From: Chalara sp. BL73
Lineage: Eukaryota > Ascomycota > Leotiomycetes > Helotiales
Assembly: GCA_918026815.1 (NCBI GenBank)
Contig: CAKJVC010000075.1
Location: forward strand, 248,001 to 312,000
Direction: 5' to 3'
DNA length: 64,000 nt
The position numbers and the translations under genes were made by a program. The notes under the pieces were generated by a model. That model ran no database searches and had not been told where the DNA came from. It saw only the letters and a list, made by a program, of their open reading frames with translations. Of this stretch, positions 10,248 through 23,808 are shown piece by piece. Positions within the stretch are counted from its first letter, which is position 1, and each line of letters opens with the position of its first letter.

Positions 10248-13200
10248 AGACGATGGGTAGTACTCGTTGGTAGTCGCTTATATGTGATGCGGTGCGATGC
10301 GATGGTAAGACCTCACAGAAGCTAAATCAAAAGGCTCTGGCGTAGATGTTAGGAGAAGAGGGAGACGGTCAGACTGTCAACCTGCACCAATGTCTTACTA
10401 ATTAGCTTTACCGCCCGTATTTTTCAGCCGTTCAGCCCCAATTTTATCGGCATGCAGGATCAAACGTAGGTACCTTTGCGGTTGGAATGGGCAGCTGATT
10501 GTTGGATTGTTGTTTCTTCTAAAGGCGCTTTTGTGCCTGAGGTTAGAAAGCTATCGAGCCACAGTGAGGTGGTGCAAGGCCAGTGGCTTTACCATTCGGA
10601 GCCGTATAGGTCTCACATCGTCTACTTACCTTCGCTTGACCCTGTGGTCTACATTGCACGCGATCTATACACACGAAGCGTGATGATTTCGCATGATACA
10701 ATAAGCTATTGCGATTATATATTAACCCGTTTAGCAAGGCTACAATTGGCAATAAATCACGGGTATACTGGGTGGTGACTATGCTTGGTATTGTACTAAG
10801 CCATAGAACTCAGTCACTGTATCAAGGAATCTTGAATAAATACAGAGAAGACTCATAGATGGTCCCATTAAAATGCCTGAGCAGTCGGACCAAGCGCCTG
10901 TCACAAGATGTTATGGTCACTACTGATAGAATTGACGTGTAGCTCTGTATCCAGACTACCAAAGGTCCTTTGATTCAATATTTTGAGAAGACGCAACATC
11001 TTGCAAAAGATGGTGGCATCTAGGGTCTCGGAACCTCAGCAACTAGTCATCACATGGGGAGCCGTTGTGTGCAGAAATAGAAGTACCGGGGATAAATTAC
11101 CGGGACAGCTCTCGTAACCAATCTGTATTTGCCAGCTTTTTCCATGTAACTGGAGTTCTCTCGGTTGATAAAGATTTTGATTCTATTCGCTCCAACTATC
11201 ACCAAGATCTTTTGGCCCACGTAATTTAATTTTGAATTATGGTGTCTGAGGGTTGTCTGGGCAGATATGGAAATGGAAGATAAGGCTTACGACCGTGAAG
11301 TAACTCTCCAGGTTTGTACCGATCTCGTGCGTCCTGATTATCATATAGCTCTACACTGAACTCGAACGTGGCAGTGTCAAGAATCTGCGTCCTCTCCACA
11401 TCCACCACTTGCCATCAGATACTGAGCGCCGATTGACAGCAGCAGAGTCGAAATACTGCAAAGCACTGCTACTAAGCTTGCCAGTGAGAAAATATTCATA
11501 TTACATGCACGAAGATGTAGCGACTTAAAACTTTGAACGTGTCCCTTCGATCGATTTAATGAAACTTTCTAAATACCTGGTAAGAATAGGAACATTTGAA
11601 ATAATCAAAGTTGGCTTTGTGACCGTACGGAAGTCCAGACCAAGCATTTCATGGGTTATAGCTGAGCTTAGAGAGCGTTATCATGGGAACACAACCGCTG
11701 TAAATGTTCCTGATAATGGTGAATTTTAGCTTCGACCAAGTAAATTATAGAAAGGGCTCGCAATTTGAATAAACTCGACCTGAATTTTGAAAATGATGGG
11801 ATCTCTAGTGCTAAAATTACCTGTATAGGGAGTAATATGGTTAGACTATCTATGGCTATGCTAGTTACTTACATGACGGAATACGTAGCTGTCAATTCTA
11901 ACCGGTTTAGGAGAATGGCGACATTCTACTCGATTTGGACAGCATATAGATCAAGAATATTTTCAAGATACTGTGGAACAATCTACATTGCCATGAGAAG
12001 TTTTTGATGAAAAGTATTTGGCTGTAGAAGACCTATTAGCTACTCCTAAAACCGAGTGCTGTTTATAGGTAAGTGAATGATTCAATGCAACAAGGGACTA
12101 GAGCTTGTATTTATATCAGAGGTAAATTTATTGTCAAACAGTAAAGTGCTATATCAAGAAATATGGCACACTCGACGCCGGACTTGATTAGGACCATCGT
12201 CTCGGAGTGCTTGACGCCATAAGTTTTCGACCTGATTTTCAAATGATGCACATAGAAATGCCTAACATCGTTAACTGTTATTTATCTTGACATGAAACAG
12301 TGACATTTTTATCAAACCGTCTAAAACAACATGGTTCAAGCCTCCCTGATCAACCTGGCGCAGAATCTTAGGCCAGCCAGTACCTGGCCAGGCAGACAGA
12401 ATGGGGGTAACAGTGAACTCATTCAGTACCTGCCTAGTACGGAGAGGATTTATTCCACTAATTTTGGTGGAAATAGTGACAAAGATAAGAATTAGTAGAA
12501 AAGAAACGAGATTCCGATCCAAGTCGTCCATATTTTCGCCACAGGTTTGATCTCTAAAGTATACGACCTGTGCGTAGTGTTGAAAATGAGGGGGAGACAG
12601 GCTGTACATCACTCGAATTCTGTGGATATTGCAAGGCAATTAGTTATTTACTGAAAAGTGCCATTCGATACTTGTCTTATGTTGTTGAAAGAGCTTTGTT
12701 GTGTTGTTGATCGGCATAGAGGGGTTCATGCTGTGAGGAAGCTGAGGGATGCAGATAAGAGTTATCTTTTCCATCGAGCCGTTGTGGCAATACAAATTCG
12801 ACAGTGTATGCTCTTGTGACGAAGACTCCTGTTTTTATTGACGGGCGTGGCGTAATAGTTGGCGCTACTAACATTGTGATGGTGAGTTTGTTTGCCCGGG
12901 TCACGTGCTGATCATCGACGTTTGTAGAGGTGGAAATCGCCGAAATATCGTCTTGTCTCGTCTTGATACTACCACTATCTAACATTACCACTTGCCATTT
13001 ATTGCTAAGAATTTTAGTAGCTTCTTGGCCCGGTCAAGCAACGCGAAGCTTTGCCAACCTCTTGGAAGTGTGGATCAAGCTTCGCCAAGCATTCGCGGTC
13101 AGAAACCTGCCGTTTACAGCTTGGTCTTCACAATGAATGCAACACGACCACAGGTGCTTACGTTGTCGCCAATAAATTAAGCAGCAACTTATGACATTCA

Positions 13201-13990
13201 AGCTTTACCAAGCTGAGACAACAAGAATACCTACAGGCGATAAGCTTCACCCCGCGTAATTATACGTTGCTGGAGGCTTACAGACCTGCCTGATCAGGCT
13301 AAAGCCCGGCCGGCATTGGCATTCCTCGGCAAGTGGCTGTTCAACATGTCAATCAGAGGCATTATCTGCTGTAGCGACGGGACGCATATAAAGCACAGCA
13401 GTTGCGCAGTGCCGGTGGTGGTGAGATTGAGCTGCTGTATAGGGTATGAAATCGCCGTTGCCAAGGGATGCAAGGTCGCATTTTGACGTTATCAGTCCGC
13501 TCCCCATGGTTTTTTTCTTCGTTCTGATTAGCCTGAAGCTTCACGCACTGGGAAATTCACCTGTTTCGCATAAGAGGAGGTGTCATGAAAAGCGCATCCT
13601 CTTTTGTGTAATCTTTTTCACCGCGAGAATGGAACATCATGTGAATAACCTGGATCAATTGGAACTTTCCTTCCATACGGCCTTGACCTTATCCATGGCA
13701 TTACCATATATCGGACAGGGAAGAGTAAAAAAGTACTTATAGTGTCTTATTCTTCCTCATCTTGCAGTGTCATTCACAGTGAAACTTTCGAGGTTGTAGC
13801 CCTTAGTTCTAGCTCCAACACTAGCCTTGCGTATTAGTTACCTAGCCAGCTGCTCTGCATTATCTTTGATTCCTCAATCCCCCAGCTATATTACAAAGCC
13901 TCTATTTGCTCTCGCTGCGAGCGTACAACCCAAACGCAGTAATCTTAGCCCCTTACAGAAACCATCAAGTCAAACTCTACCTCTTCGATC
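10248..13990. other. Gene-free region of 3.7 kb
   Basis: Open frames of 60-120 codons occur on both strands (for example around 12271-12639 and 12677-12991, minus), but none has a recognisable domain or a convincing splice partner. No inverted or tandem repeat stood out. A TATAAA-like AT-rich stretch and pyrimidine tracts just upstream of 13991 probably belong to the promoter and 5' UTR of the M35 gene. Confidence 0.4.
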
Positions 13991-15209
13991 ATGCACTCCA
14001 ACATCCTTCCAATTGTTGCCTTTGCTGGCGCTGCAATGGCTGCTTGCCCGCTATCAGTTGAGATCACTGGCGCTGTTGATCACGTTGCCGAAGTCGCGAT
14101 CACGAACACTGGAAGTGAAGCGCTCACCGTTTTCAAGGGCAACACTGTTCTTAGTGACCATGACACAAAGGATCTTGTAGTGTCCGATGCTGGTAAGTGA
14201 AGATCCACCCCATTTTTATTGTAGTACCACGGTTTGTCCACCTTCAGTAAGTCCGACGATTTTTAGAATTTAACTGACTCAATGTTAGAGGGAAATGCGC
14301 TCCCCTTCCAAGGAGCCTATATCAATTATAAGAAATCCGGTCTTGAGGCTGAGCAATTTCAAACAATACTACCTGGTGAGACTGTCACGGCGTCTATCAA
14401 CGCAGCCAAAACCTATAACCTTAAAGGGCTTGAGACTGCCCAGGTAACTGCCACTCAAGGTTTCAAATATGCTGTTGGAGAGACTGCACCCACTAGTTTA
14501 AGAGGCCTTGAATTCTGTGAGAGTGTCAGCTCTAGCACCGTGACAATCACGCCTGATCAAAGCAAGGTTTCTGAGTAAGTATTTTATGCTTAAAATAAAC
14601 CCAAAAATCGTGCTTCTGGCTAATCTGATTCTTAGTGAGCTCATCTCCAAACGAGAGGCATCCTCTCGCATCAAGAAGCGTTCCGTGACCTACAACTCCT
14701 GCACAACTGCGCAAACCACTTCCCTCACGACTAGCGTTAAGGACGCTATCTCAATGTCAAGCGCCGCATACACAGCGGCTGGAACAGCAGCGTACTACTT
14801 CTCGACTTGGTTCCGCACTGCAACTACCGCACAGGAGACCAAGGTGAGGACAATCTACAATGACGTCGTTGGAGTTCAGACTACTTCTCCTAAGATTTAC
14901 TGCACTGACATATACGGGTACTGCTCTGACGGATCGGCTCTTCTGTACACCGTACCGAGCGACAACACCGTTGTACCATGCCCAAGCAATGGATACTGGG
15001 GCTTTCCCGAGTACGCTACCACCTGTGCGGATGATGATTATGATCGTGCTGGTAGTATTTTACACGAGTTTACCCACTTGTATGGAACGGATGACTATGC
15101 GTATGGACCAACTGCAGCTTTGAAGTTGACAGCCGCACAAGCCGCGGCCAATGCCGACACTTATGAGATGTATGCCGGAAGCGTGAGGCTCGGTGGTTGC
15201 AGTAGCTAG
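13991..15209 (+). CDS. Deuterolysin-type metallopeptidase (M35, aspzincin)
   Basis: A secreted zinc endopeptidase. Three exons join in frame: 13991-14192, 14289-14574 and 14636-15209, separated by introns of 96 and 61 nt (GTAAGT...TTAG both times). The product is 353 aa, the usual length of the preproenzyme. Residues 1-18 are a signal peptide (MHSNILPIVAFAGAAMAA) and a long propeptide follows. LISKR and IKKR just after the second junction are likely kexin-type processing sites. The mature domain carries HEFTH (H306, E307, H310), with GTDDYAYG supplying the third, Asp ligand that defines aspzincins. Paired cysteines (SCTTAQ, CTDIYGYC, CPSNGYWG, CADDDYD, GGC at the end) fit the family. No RIP-type damage is seen, so the gene is probably functional. 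Confidence 0.95.
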
Positions 15210-16300
15210 AAATGATTAAATGAGAGTATAGACGGTAGTTAAGTGGAAAGGGGTATGAGTACGTGGTTTGGGAAACACGAATGGATATTGCCTCCGTTCT
15301 CTGCTTTAGCTTCTCTTCCATAGGGCGGACCTAGAGGTATTAACTGTCGTCGAATTGATCTTTGAGCATGAAAAATAGGAAAACTATATCCTTCTCATAA
15401 GACATGGCAGTACCGTAATGAGACTAAGCATATTGATCTGCTTCCCACATTCCGGATGCTCCGACGTATTTTGTGTAAGTAGAGCCTTTCCCTTAAAACT
15501 GCCAGGGAGCATGCTGACATGATACATCCTTCGCGACGTTTCCCGAAACGCACATCATATACACCGCTAATGGCAAGCTAGACATTAACTAAAAATCCAA
15601 AGGCATGGTTCGGCATATCAGGCAACAAAATACTCGTTCGAGCCACGTACCTCAGAAGTTGGTCTGCGAGGCAAGTCGCACAACTTGGCATGATTTTTGC
15701 GCCTCTCACCAATGAAGGCACATGCTTCTTTCATGTTCCAGCATCATCCAACGTATTCCAACATATTCCAACAGGTCGTCGTAACGTGCTGACTGCGATC
15801 ACATGACCCCTGTCTCCTTGTGGCACAGGCACCAACTTTCTGGACATGTCATTGATCCATTAGTATCCGATTCGGGGAGGGCTATATTATTGCGTGCAAA
15901 AACTAGTCGCATAATTATCGGGATGTCATGAAATAATTGTTAAGTCCAAAGGCTGGTTTGGTAGCACGTTATGGCGAATTGGCTGTTCCGGATGTGTTTT
16001 TGCACGCTTGTGCTAGCCGAGATTCCCCTTTTCGGAATATCTCTGAGGCCAAGCCGTCTTCGTCAGATGCGCATTTACCACCATTTGATACTGACTGCTT
16101 CTCTTTTGCAAGGTTTCAAGATTATCCCACGCTTTTCTTTAAGAGAAACGGCATGGTCTGCATTTTGTCATTGGACGACCGAGACCTCTATGGGTGGGGA
16201 GAGCATGGCCGGTCTCCTAATTCGGAGGAAGTTGCGAATGCTAAAACAGTACATAGAATGTCGCACCTCGCAACTTCCACGGTTTTGAGAGCCCTCTGGT
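15210..16300. other. Intergenic region
   Basis: No supported gene. Plus-strand frames at 15937-16401 and 15971-16288 overlap each other and the start of the next gene without recognisable motifs, and probably lie in its 5' region. At about 15740-15775 the phrase CATATTCCAACA / CGTATTCCAACA is repeated in short tandem form. Confidence 0.4.
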
Positions 16301-16970
16301 ATGCCACAGATTCTATCAATGTTAAAATATTTGGCAAGACGACCAAAACCAGAATGTCCGCCTCCAATTGTGTTCAATCTCTTCTCAGATTTGCCTACTG
16401 AGATTAGACTTTTGGTTTGGGAGGAAGCTTGTCATTACCCGAGAGTCCTTGGAATTCGACCCACATCTCTGAAATCCTGCCCTCATGGCGCAAGGTGTTC
16501 CTTGTGCTATGCTTGTCAGTCTACCTGTCTGCCAACGTGTCTCAGCTTCACTAACTATATATACAGACTACCGTTACGTCACCAGCACCTCACCACCAGC
16601 TCTTCTGTCCGCAACCCGTGAGTCTCGGTCGGTAGCTTTAAAGGTATATAGTCTTGAGTTCGGCACCGTGTCCAAGTGGGATGGGTGGAAAAGGGTTCTG
16701 GTCAGCCCACCAAGGATATATATCAACTGGACGGTGGATCATGTGGTTGTGCTTGACCTCCAGGGGAAAGAAAAGCAGAAATCTACGAAGGGAGACGAGG
16801 ACGGGGCACAAATAGATGACTTTGAGATGGAGGGAAGTCCAGTAAGATTGCTTTCAAGGCCGGAGACCTGGCGAGGCATGAGTGGCATGGCGTTGAGATT
16901 GGGCATGTGCGAGAACCTAGGGTTGGCTGGAAAGGAAGAGAGGCGCGATATACCGTTTTATCAAGGCTAG
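16301..16970 (+). CDS. 2EXR domain protein, two exons
   Basis: Exon 1 (16301-16514) encodes VFNLFSDLPTEIRLLVWEEA followed by CHYPRVLGIR, the signature opening of the fungal 2EXR family. Exon 2 (16567-16970) continues with STSPPALLSATRESRSVALK, then VYSLEFGT and PRIYINWTVDHVVVLD, the second half of the domain. A 52-nt intron with GTCAGT donor, CACTAAC branch site and TATACAG acceptor joins them in frame, giving 205 aa. 2EXR proteins are abundant in filamentous ascomycetes and their biochemical role is unknown. The tail (EKQKSTKGDEDGAQID and beyond) is charged and shorter than in many relatives. The start is the first ATG that leads into the domain. Confidence 0.8.
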
Positions 16971-19837
16971 CTTTCCAACGATCGGGATATCTTGAAGGAG
17001 AAATTATTGATTCTGGTGTCAATATTTCATGTTTGTTCCCCTGCCAGGGTTGAGCACGCAGTAGTGGAAGCCAAAGCTTCTATTCCTAACTCAACACTTT
17101 CTGCTATTTTCTCATGTCTCATTTTCTCACCCCTCAGGCTTGCCACAACATGCGCCAATAGTTGAAGCTGAAAGCCATTATGCAATAGGGTTTTGACCCT
17201 GCTTTTTCACCTCGACGTGTTTCAATACACTTTAAATTTCGAACTTTTGGGCTCAACCTGGCGTGTTACAGTTCTTTTTTTTTTTTTTTTTTTTTTTTCA
17301 TTTGATCCGCGAACTTTTATGATGTGTTCTGTAGAGTTGGTATATAAACAATCGATGGCCTGCTTAATTCCAGCCATAACGCCAGTATCTGCCTGAGCGG
17401 AATCCTACCCGCTATGTTCAACGGCTTGAGCACTTTCCTAAACATCTTATCTCCTTCCACTTCTGAACTTGGGAGTACTATCCACATACAAAACTCCATT
17501 CGGGTCTTCAGTCCATATTCTCTTATAAACTTCTAAGCCAAGGAAGCACGGAAAACGGCCGTTTGACTACCAAAATTTGGTAGCGGGCTTAGAGGGTCCC
17601 GCTTACATTACTCTTCTCCTAACATTGAGCCGCGTTAAGCATTGTTGCGAGCTGGTTCATCTTATAGGGCTTCCACATGTTTATTAGGTCGTTTGCCATA
17701 CCAAAAGTCCCTGCCTCTCTACCTATTCCAACCCCTCATGTCAATAGCACGGATTGTTTCAAAGTGTCACGCATTATTGATCACTCTATCTTGCTTAACA
17801 TCGTTTTGGTGATGACATACGTTTTCTTGACATCTGTGTCATCTGCCACGCTAAAAATTCCTCTGACGTTGCAATATCAATTTCAAGATCTAAAGGAATC
17901 GTTGAGGGATATACTGGGCTTGCCAGTCCGGCCGCAACTTTGTCAAAAATTCTCTTCTAGGTTGGCATGGGGTGATCCAAGAGGCGCCTTCCGTAATTAG
18001 ATACTTTAACATGGGAAACCATCCCTTGGCCTTTCCTCATTCTTTTAGGTATCTTTGCTGGAGAGTACCCTTTCCGCTGAATAATGCTGCAATAGCATTT
18101 TCCAAATGGTTTAAGATGATTCGGGCGGGTTATGAAATCCTTCCGACGTACCATTATAATGTGGTCCTCGGTCGTGCCCCTAAGGCTATGAGGCAGCCTA
18201 TTTTTCGAGGAGTGATAATTAGTAAACTATTTCAGGGATAAAAGAGGGTAAGCCATAGGTTTGGTTTCCTTCTCAAATTATTACTTGAGGCGTTCTGTGG
18301 CGTCTAAGTAGCGAAGAGCGTGTGAGACACTTTTAGCACTAACTTCGTTGTTAGTTACTTAGTAAAAGATCCATTAGTCAAAACAAGGCAGCAATAGGCT
18401 AGCGGATGTAATAGCGCTACCTATTCCAAAAGCAGGACCTGCTATGCAAATACATTGAACAGTTCTTTTAATTCGCCATTCATCTTGAGTTCTTATTATC
18501 TCTTGTCCGCTTCAACTATTAACAAAACTCTGCACGTAAACGGGTGCGTAGCTCGCCCGTAATCAGCAAAACTTGCTCGTTTGACATGCAGAAGTACAAT
18601 AATCCACTTTTTCTGACCTTTTTAAAATCGCCTAAAACAGCCGTTGTGGAAAATTTCCAGCTTTAAGCAATACAGCTTAAACAGAAACTTACCGCATTCC
18701 TTCTTAATATCACATGGTAAGCCAAAAGTGACGCAACTAAAGTGTGGGTGGCCCATATGGTCAAGGTACAGCTCCACATAAAGGCTCTGCACAACTGCAG
18801 TCCCTGCAGGAGATGATAAATTCATGCGCTACTGTTCGGCTCTGCCCCCTTACCGGGGTTTGGCCATATCTTTTATCCCACCGCAATTCTGCTCTGTTTG
18901 CAGCTCGCACATTTCTTGCTTGTTAAGGTGTCTGATGCATTTGATAATGTGGCGTTCTTGTTCACCCCCCAACAATATTGTGCAACGTTTCTCTCATGTC
19001 ACGACCGTCAAATGATAACCACTTACAATACGACCCGTACCTGTTTCGTTCTGGTGAGTCTGGCATATTCGAGTTTCCTTTACTTGGAAATTTGCTAGGA
19101 CTAGATGTTGGTCAAGCTGCCAACCTGGAGTAGTTTCTTGACCGGAGTTGGTGTTTATGCCACCGGTGCGTTTCTAAGTGGTAATGTCGGTGATTTCAAG
19201 GGCCTCATAATCTGAAAACGAGATGCTAGTTGAGCTGCTAAATGCCGCTACCATAGTTTGTCTCCTAGGCTGTGGGAAATAGTTGCTACAGCATTTTATA
19301 CACCACAGCTGCATTGAAGCAATTGACATTCCTAACCAGGATATGCATTCTTTTTCTACCAGCTGCAGAGTATAGTTGTGACTTTGGGAGACGACAGTCG
19401 GCTGGGGTAGACTTTGAGTAATTTGAATACGGGTGGCTGAAACATACTTATGTCTCCCTTAAGATTCCGGATAGAATTGCGTGCCGGTCCAGCAGGGTGG
19501 TCCCCAATGATTTTATATCCAAGGCCGCACGCAACCCACGGCATTGACGGAGTTCTTTCGACTATCCTTGGCAAACATGCAAGGGAGAGTGGTTTTATGG
19601 GGAGGGGGTTGGTTATCGTCACATGATTCATCCGTGAACATCGGCATTCCATTATAGGCCCAGTACAGAACAAATGACGTGGGTGCGGATACGGATACGC
19701 CGGGGCGTATATCTTACTAAGCACAACCCCTATTTCCCCTTTCGGCACCACCACTTTACAACTCCAAACAGAGGGCAACGGGAAGGACTTTAGTATACCA
19801 CGACAGCTTAAGTCAAACGCCCTCGTAGTGGCTGCAA
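16971..19837. other. Gene-free region bordering the AT-rich block
   Basis: No coding region can be supported in 2.9 kb. A poly-T tract (about 24 T) lies at 17275-17299. Short open frames (17677-18000, 19356-19778 and others) have no domain resemblance and no coherent introns. Composition drifts toward AT only after about 20000. Confidence 0.4.
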
Positions 19838-19997
19838 GCCTGTACGCGCTGGAGCTTCAAGCTTGTAGCCGCTGGAATTGCAAGCTTGTAGCCGCTGTAG
19901 CTTCAGGCCTGTAGCCGCTATAGATGCAAGCCTGTAGCCGCTATAGCTTCAAGCTTTAGCCGCTGTAGCTTCAGGCCTGTAGCCGCTGTAGCCGCAG
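19838..19997. repeat. 23-bp minisatellite, about 7 copies
   Basis: The unit reads roughly GCCTGTAGCCGCTGTAGCTT plus CAA. Seven consecutive, slightly diverged copies can be counted, and degenerate copies with a TAGCTGTA core continue to about 20110. It is unmutated by RIP although it sits beside the AT-rich block, as expected for units far below the RIP length threshold. It ends about 360-470 bp from the LTR at 20468. Confidence 0.8.
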
Positions 19998-20462
19998 AGC
20001 TTTAGCTGTTTTTTATATTTTCTGACTGTGCTGTAGCTGTTAGCTTGTAGTTGTTGTAGCTGTATACTTGTAACTGCTGTAGCTGTATAAGCTTGTAGCT
20101 GGCTATAAACGAACCGTGCTGCTTGCAGCTTTAAAAGTACTACAGCCGAAAAGCTTTCGGCTAACTGTTACACTTTTAGTACTGAATATTATTTAATTCG
20201 ATTAATTCAAGCTTTAATTAAGCGCAATATAGTATTAAAATATTAACAATATCAAAGTATAAAATCGACGTAATACAGTTAAAAAAGCTTTTTTTTGTTA
20301 ATAAACAAACTTGTATTTTTTGTTTTTAATTTGCATTTCGGCTGTTATACGATTTTATAACTTTTTTTGCTTTTGTTGTTTATTTTTACTATAACTTTTT
20401 GCTTAAACAAGTTTTGCTTTAACTAGTTAATCAAATTTTTTTTTGCTTTTTTTTGTTTTAGT
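19998..20462. other. Transition into AT-rich DNA
   Basis: Degenerate TAGCTGTA repeats give way to T-rich, RIP-like sequence after about 20160. This is the left host DNA of the gypsy insertion. No gene is visible. Confidence 0.5.
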
Positions 20463-20467
20463 TTAAC

Positions 20468-20755
20468 TGTAACAACTCAAGCCGAACAGGGATCTCGATC
20501 CGTGTATCTCGATAAAAGGACTCAGAAGTGTGAACAACTATTAATTGTTATAACTAAAAGAACAAACTACGGGCAGAAGAAAGTAAAGAAAGCAATGCTT
20601 TATATACAGAATGCTGGCCAGGGGCCAGTGTAAGCGAGCTTTGTAGCGTTGGTTGCCAAGCTCTGAAGTGCCGAGCCTTGTAGTAACAAAAGCTAAGCTC
20701 TACCGAGCTTTGCAGTGCTTAGCGCTAAGCTCGAAGTAAAGCCAGGGCCGTGACA
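20468..20755 (-). repeat. LTR (3' LTR in coding orientation) of the gypsy element
   Basis: 288 bp, TGTAAC...GTGACA. Its left (outer) half keeps GC-rich sequence such as AGGGATCTCGATCCGTGTAT, while its right (inner) half shows G-to-A / C-to-T changes relative to the other LTR. Confidence 0.93.
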
Positions 20756-20812
20756 TTACTTTTTTTTTAGTGTAGCTTGCTTTCAAGCTACAGCGGATCA
20801 AAAATGGAATGT

Positions 20813-20840
20813 AAAAATCAAAAATCAAAAATCAAAAATC
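20813..20840. repeat. AAAAATC x 4 tandem repeat
   Basis: Four perfect 7-bp copies just inside the left LTR of the gypsy element, in its 3' untranslated region. Confidence 0.85.
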
Positions 20841-23574
20841 TACTTTCCCGGCTTTTGTAGCATGCTTTACTTATTGTTATTTAAGCGATTAGCTGGTTTT
20901 TTTTTTTGCAAGTAACAATTAAGCTAATATTGTAAGTTTGCCGAAGGACTTTTAGCCTTAAAATACTCGTTGTAAAAAGCTTTTAGCTTGTATAGCGTTT
21001 TTTTGAATTTTTCGGCATTATAAAATACAAAGTCGTAATTTATATTTACTTATTTTACTTAGTACTAAAGTTTTCGGCGGTATTTTCGGCTTTGTAAAAC
21101 TTGCTCGATTTTTTATTCCGGTTGTTAATTGTAAACTACAAGTACTAAAAGCTTTTAATACTAACTTAGTAGCGAGTTACTAAAGTTTTTTTGCAAAAGT
21201 TCCGGTATAAAAACGTTGTAAAATTAATTGCTTTTTAAAAGTTTTAAGCGATACAAATAATTTACTTGTTTAGTAATTTTATATAAGTTTTCGTTTTAGT
21301 AGTTTAGTTTTCGGCTTAGCTGTTCGCTAGTTTAGTTTTTTGTCGAAACTTATACTTTATTTTTAATTTTAAAGTTAATTAATTGTCGGTATTTGTTAGT
21401 TTGTATTACTTGTTGCTTTTAAGTTTTAGCTATTGCGGTTTTTGCTTATTTTTAAGTTTCGTGAATTTTTTTAATATAAGCTTAAACGTTTTTCCGAGCT
21501 TTTTTTATATACTATAAAACTAAAACAAAGTTTTTAAAACGAATTTAATTTATGTTTATTCGAAGTTAATAGTTTAACTCGACTATAAAAAAAAACAACT
21601 TTATAAAATAATATAGCAAACTAGCTGTTGCGTAGTTTATTGCATAAATTAAAATAAACTAGTTATTTTAAAAAGCATTAACAAAAAAACGAAAACGTTA
21701 ATCGATTTATTGATTTGCGTTTTTAGTTTAATCGTTTGTTTAAAAATAGTATATTGTCGAAAACTTAAATTTTATGCTTAAAAACCGGCAAAATTCATTT
21801 TAAAACGCGGAAATAAACTAAAGTTTTTAATTCGATATAATAGTTGTAACAAAACTATAGTATTTATAAACATGCACTAAATACAGTTAAACTATAGTTT
21901 TAGCGTCGACTGTTTTATTGCAAAAAATCGAAATAAGCCGTTTGTTAAACTTGTTTATAAACACGTATACTATATTTATGCTTTTTTTGTCGAAAAGCAT
22001 GTTTTTAAAATTAATTAATATATACTGTTAAAAACAGTCCGGTATTAGCAGTAAATACAACAGTTTTAAAGTTTTGTTTCGAAAAACTTTAAATTTTCAG
22101 CAAATGTAGCAATTGCTAACGAAACGTTTAATATCGTTGTTTATGCCGAATTAGTAGTACCGTTTTTTAATTAGTTTTTTAGTTTTGTTTTAGTTTAAGT
22201 AAATTGTTAATAAACTACAGTGTAATGCCGTAATTAAAGCTGTACAAACTGATTCGGCTATTATAAAACGGCTTTTTTTTTTAGCAATCCGTTTTTTAAA
22301 CTGTAGCTTTTTTTGTTTTTTTAACTTAGCTTTTTTGCAAAGTTTAAGTTTTAAACAGTTCGGTTAATTTGCAAAATTTCGTCGATTAAATCGAACTGTT
22401 TTTTAATTAGCGACAACAACAAAGCTACTCGGTTTACTTCGAGCTTTGTAGTGTTTAACGCTAAGCTTATATTGATTTTTGCAATGCTTAGCACCGAGCT
22501 TATATCGAGCTTTTAAAAAATCTGGAAATTAAGCTGTACTAAAAATAAAAAAGCTTAATTTCGATTTTTTCGTTTTGTTTAGTTTAAGTTTTTTGTTTAG
22601 TTTTGTTGTGTTAACGAGTCGGTTTTGTTGTGTTTGCCGAGCTTGTAAAATATTTTAAAGTAGTACCGAAAAAAAATCTTAGTTTAACGAGCTTGTTTAG
22701 CTAATAGCAGCTTGCTCGATATAAAGTATTTTAAAGTTTTGTAGTTTGTAATTATTTTAATGTGATTTTTAGTGTTTTCGAGTTCGATATGCTAATATTG
22801 CAACGCTTTAACAATAACTAGTATTTTTTTGTCGTAAATTAAGTAATTAGTTTCCGCGAAAACTATAATTTTAAAAAAATACTTTACAAAATGCTATTTA
22901 CTGTTAAAGCTTTTTTAAAAAAATACAGCTGCTACTACAATGTTCGAAACGTTTGTTTTTAGTATATACTAACTGTTTAAATCGTAGTAAACCAGCAAAA
23001 AAGCATTTATTAGCATAGTTTTAAGTTTGCTAAATATTTAAGTATATTTGTTGTTAAAAACAAATTTATAATTAGCACAAATTAACTGAATTAGCAGTGC
23101 TGTAATTTAACTATAACTTCGAATAAACTTTTTGTAAAAATTGCAAAAACTTAAAAAAAATTGAACTTTTTTAACTGTTTTCAAAAGTTTTTAGTTTGCA
23201 ATTACTTGTATTTTGTTTAAATTTACTTAAATGCTGTTAGTCGAAACAATAAATTTTAAGTACTTTGTTTGTTTTACACTAAATTTACACTTTTTAATAT
23301 CGGTTTGTAAACCGGCAGTTTGCAATTTGTCGATTATTTGTTTTACGTGTACTTTGTATTATAGCTCGTTTTTAAAGTAAATAAAAATGTTATTAAAATA
23401 TACTGTACAAACTATATTTAACAAGTCTCGAAAAGTGTTGTTAATATAGCTTTAAAACGTTGCCGGCTTATTAGTAAAACTAAAAAATAAAACTTTGTAT
23501 TAAAACAAGCTGTAACAAGTACAAAATACTGTAAGTTTTTTAAATTCTAAAAAAATCCGGATCCGGTAAAATGC

Positions 23575-23808
23575 TTAACGAATATTTAGTTTTGTAAAAA
23601 CTTTAGTTTTGTTTAGCTTAATTAGCGTTTCGTTAATCAACAGCAAAAAATACCGGTTTTTTTTAATTAACGAATTCAGTTTTCGATAATCGACACAAAA
23701 ACGAAGTAAACTGTCCGACTTTCGCGCAAATAAAACAAGTAATACAAAAAAAGTTTTACTAGTAATTACGAATTTTTTTTTTAAATTAGCTGTTAAGTAG
23801 TTTCGCAT
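23575..23808 (-). pseudogene. Gypsy reverse transcriptase fragment
   Basis: Open stretch of 77 codons in the gypsy element, covering the start of the RT domain: SKTFFVLLVLFARKSDSLLR, FCVDYRKLN and TKVFTKLNIR. Typical relatives read VLFARKPDGSLRFCVDYRKLN and KVFTKLDIRQAF. It is preserved by chance within a frame otherwise full of RIP stops and is not an independent gene. Confidence 0.85.

Noticed and set aside
12271..12991. Two minus-strand frames of 122 and 104 codons
   Set aside because: No domain resemblance, no signal peptide and no splice sites linking them. Lengths are compatible with chance.
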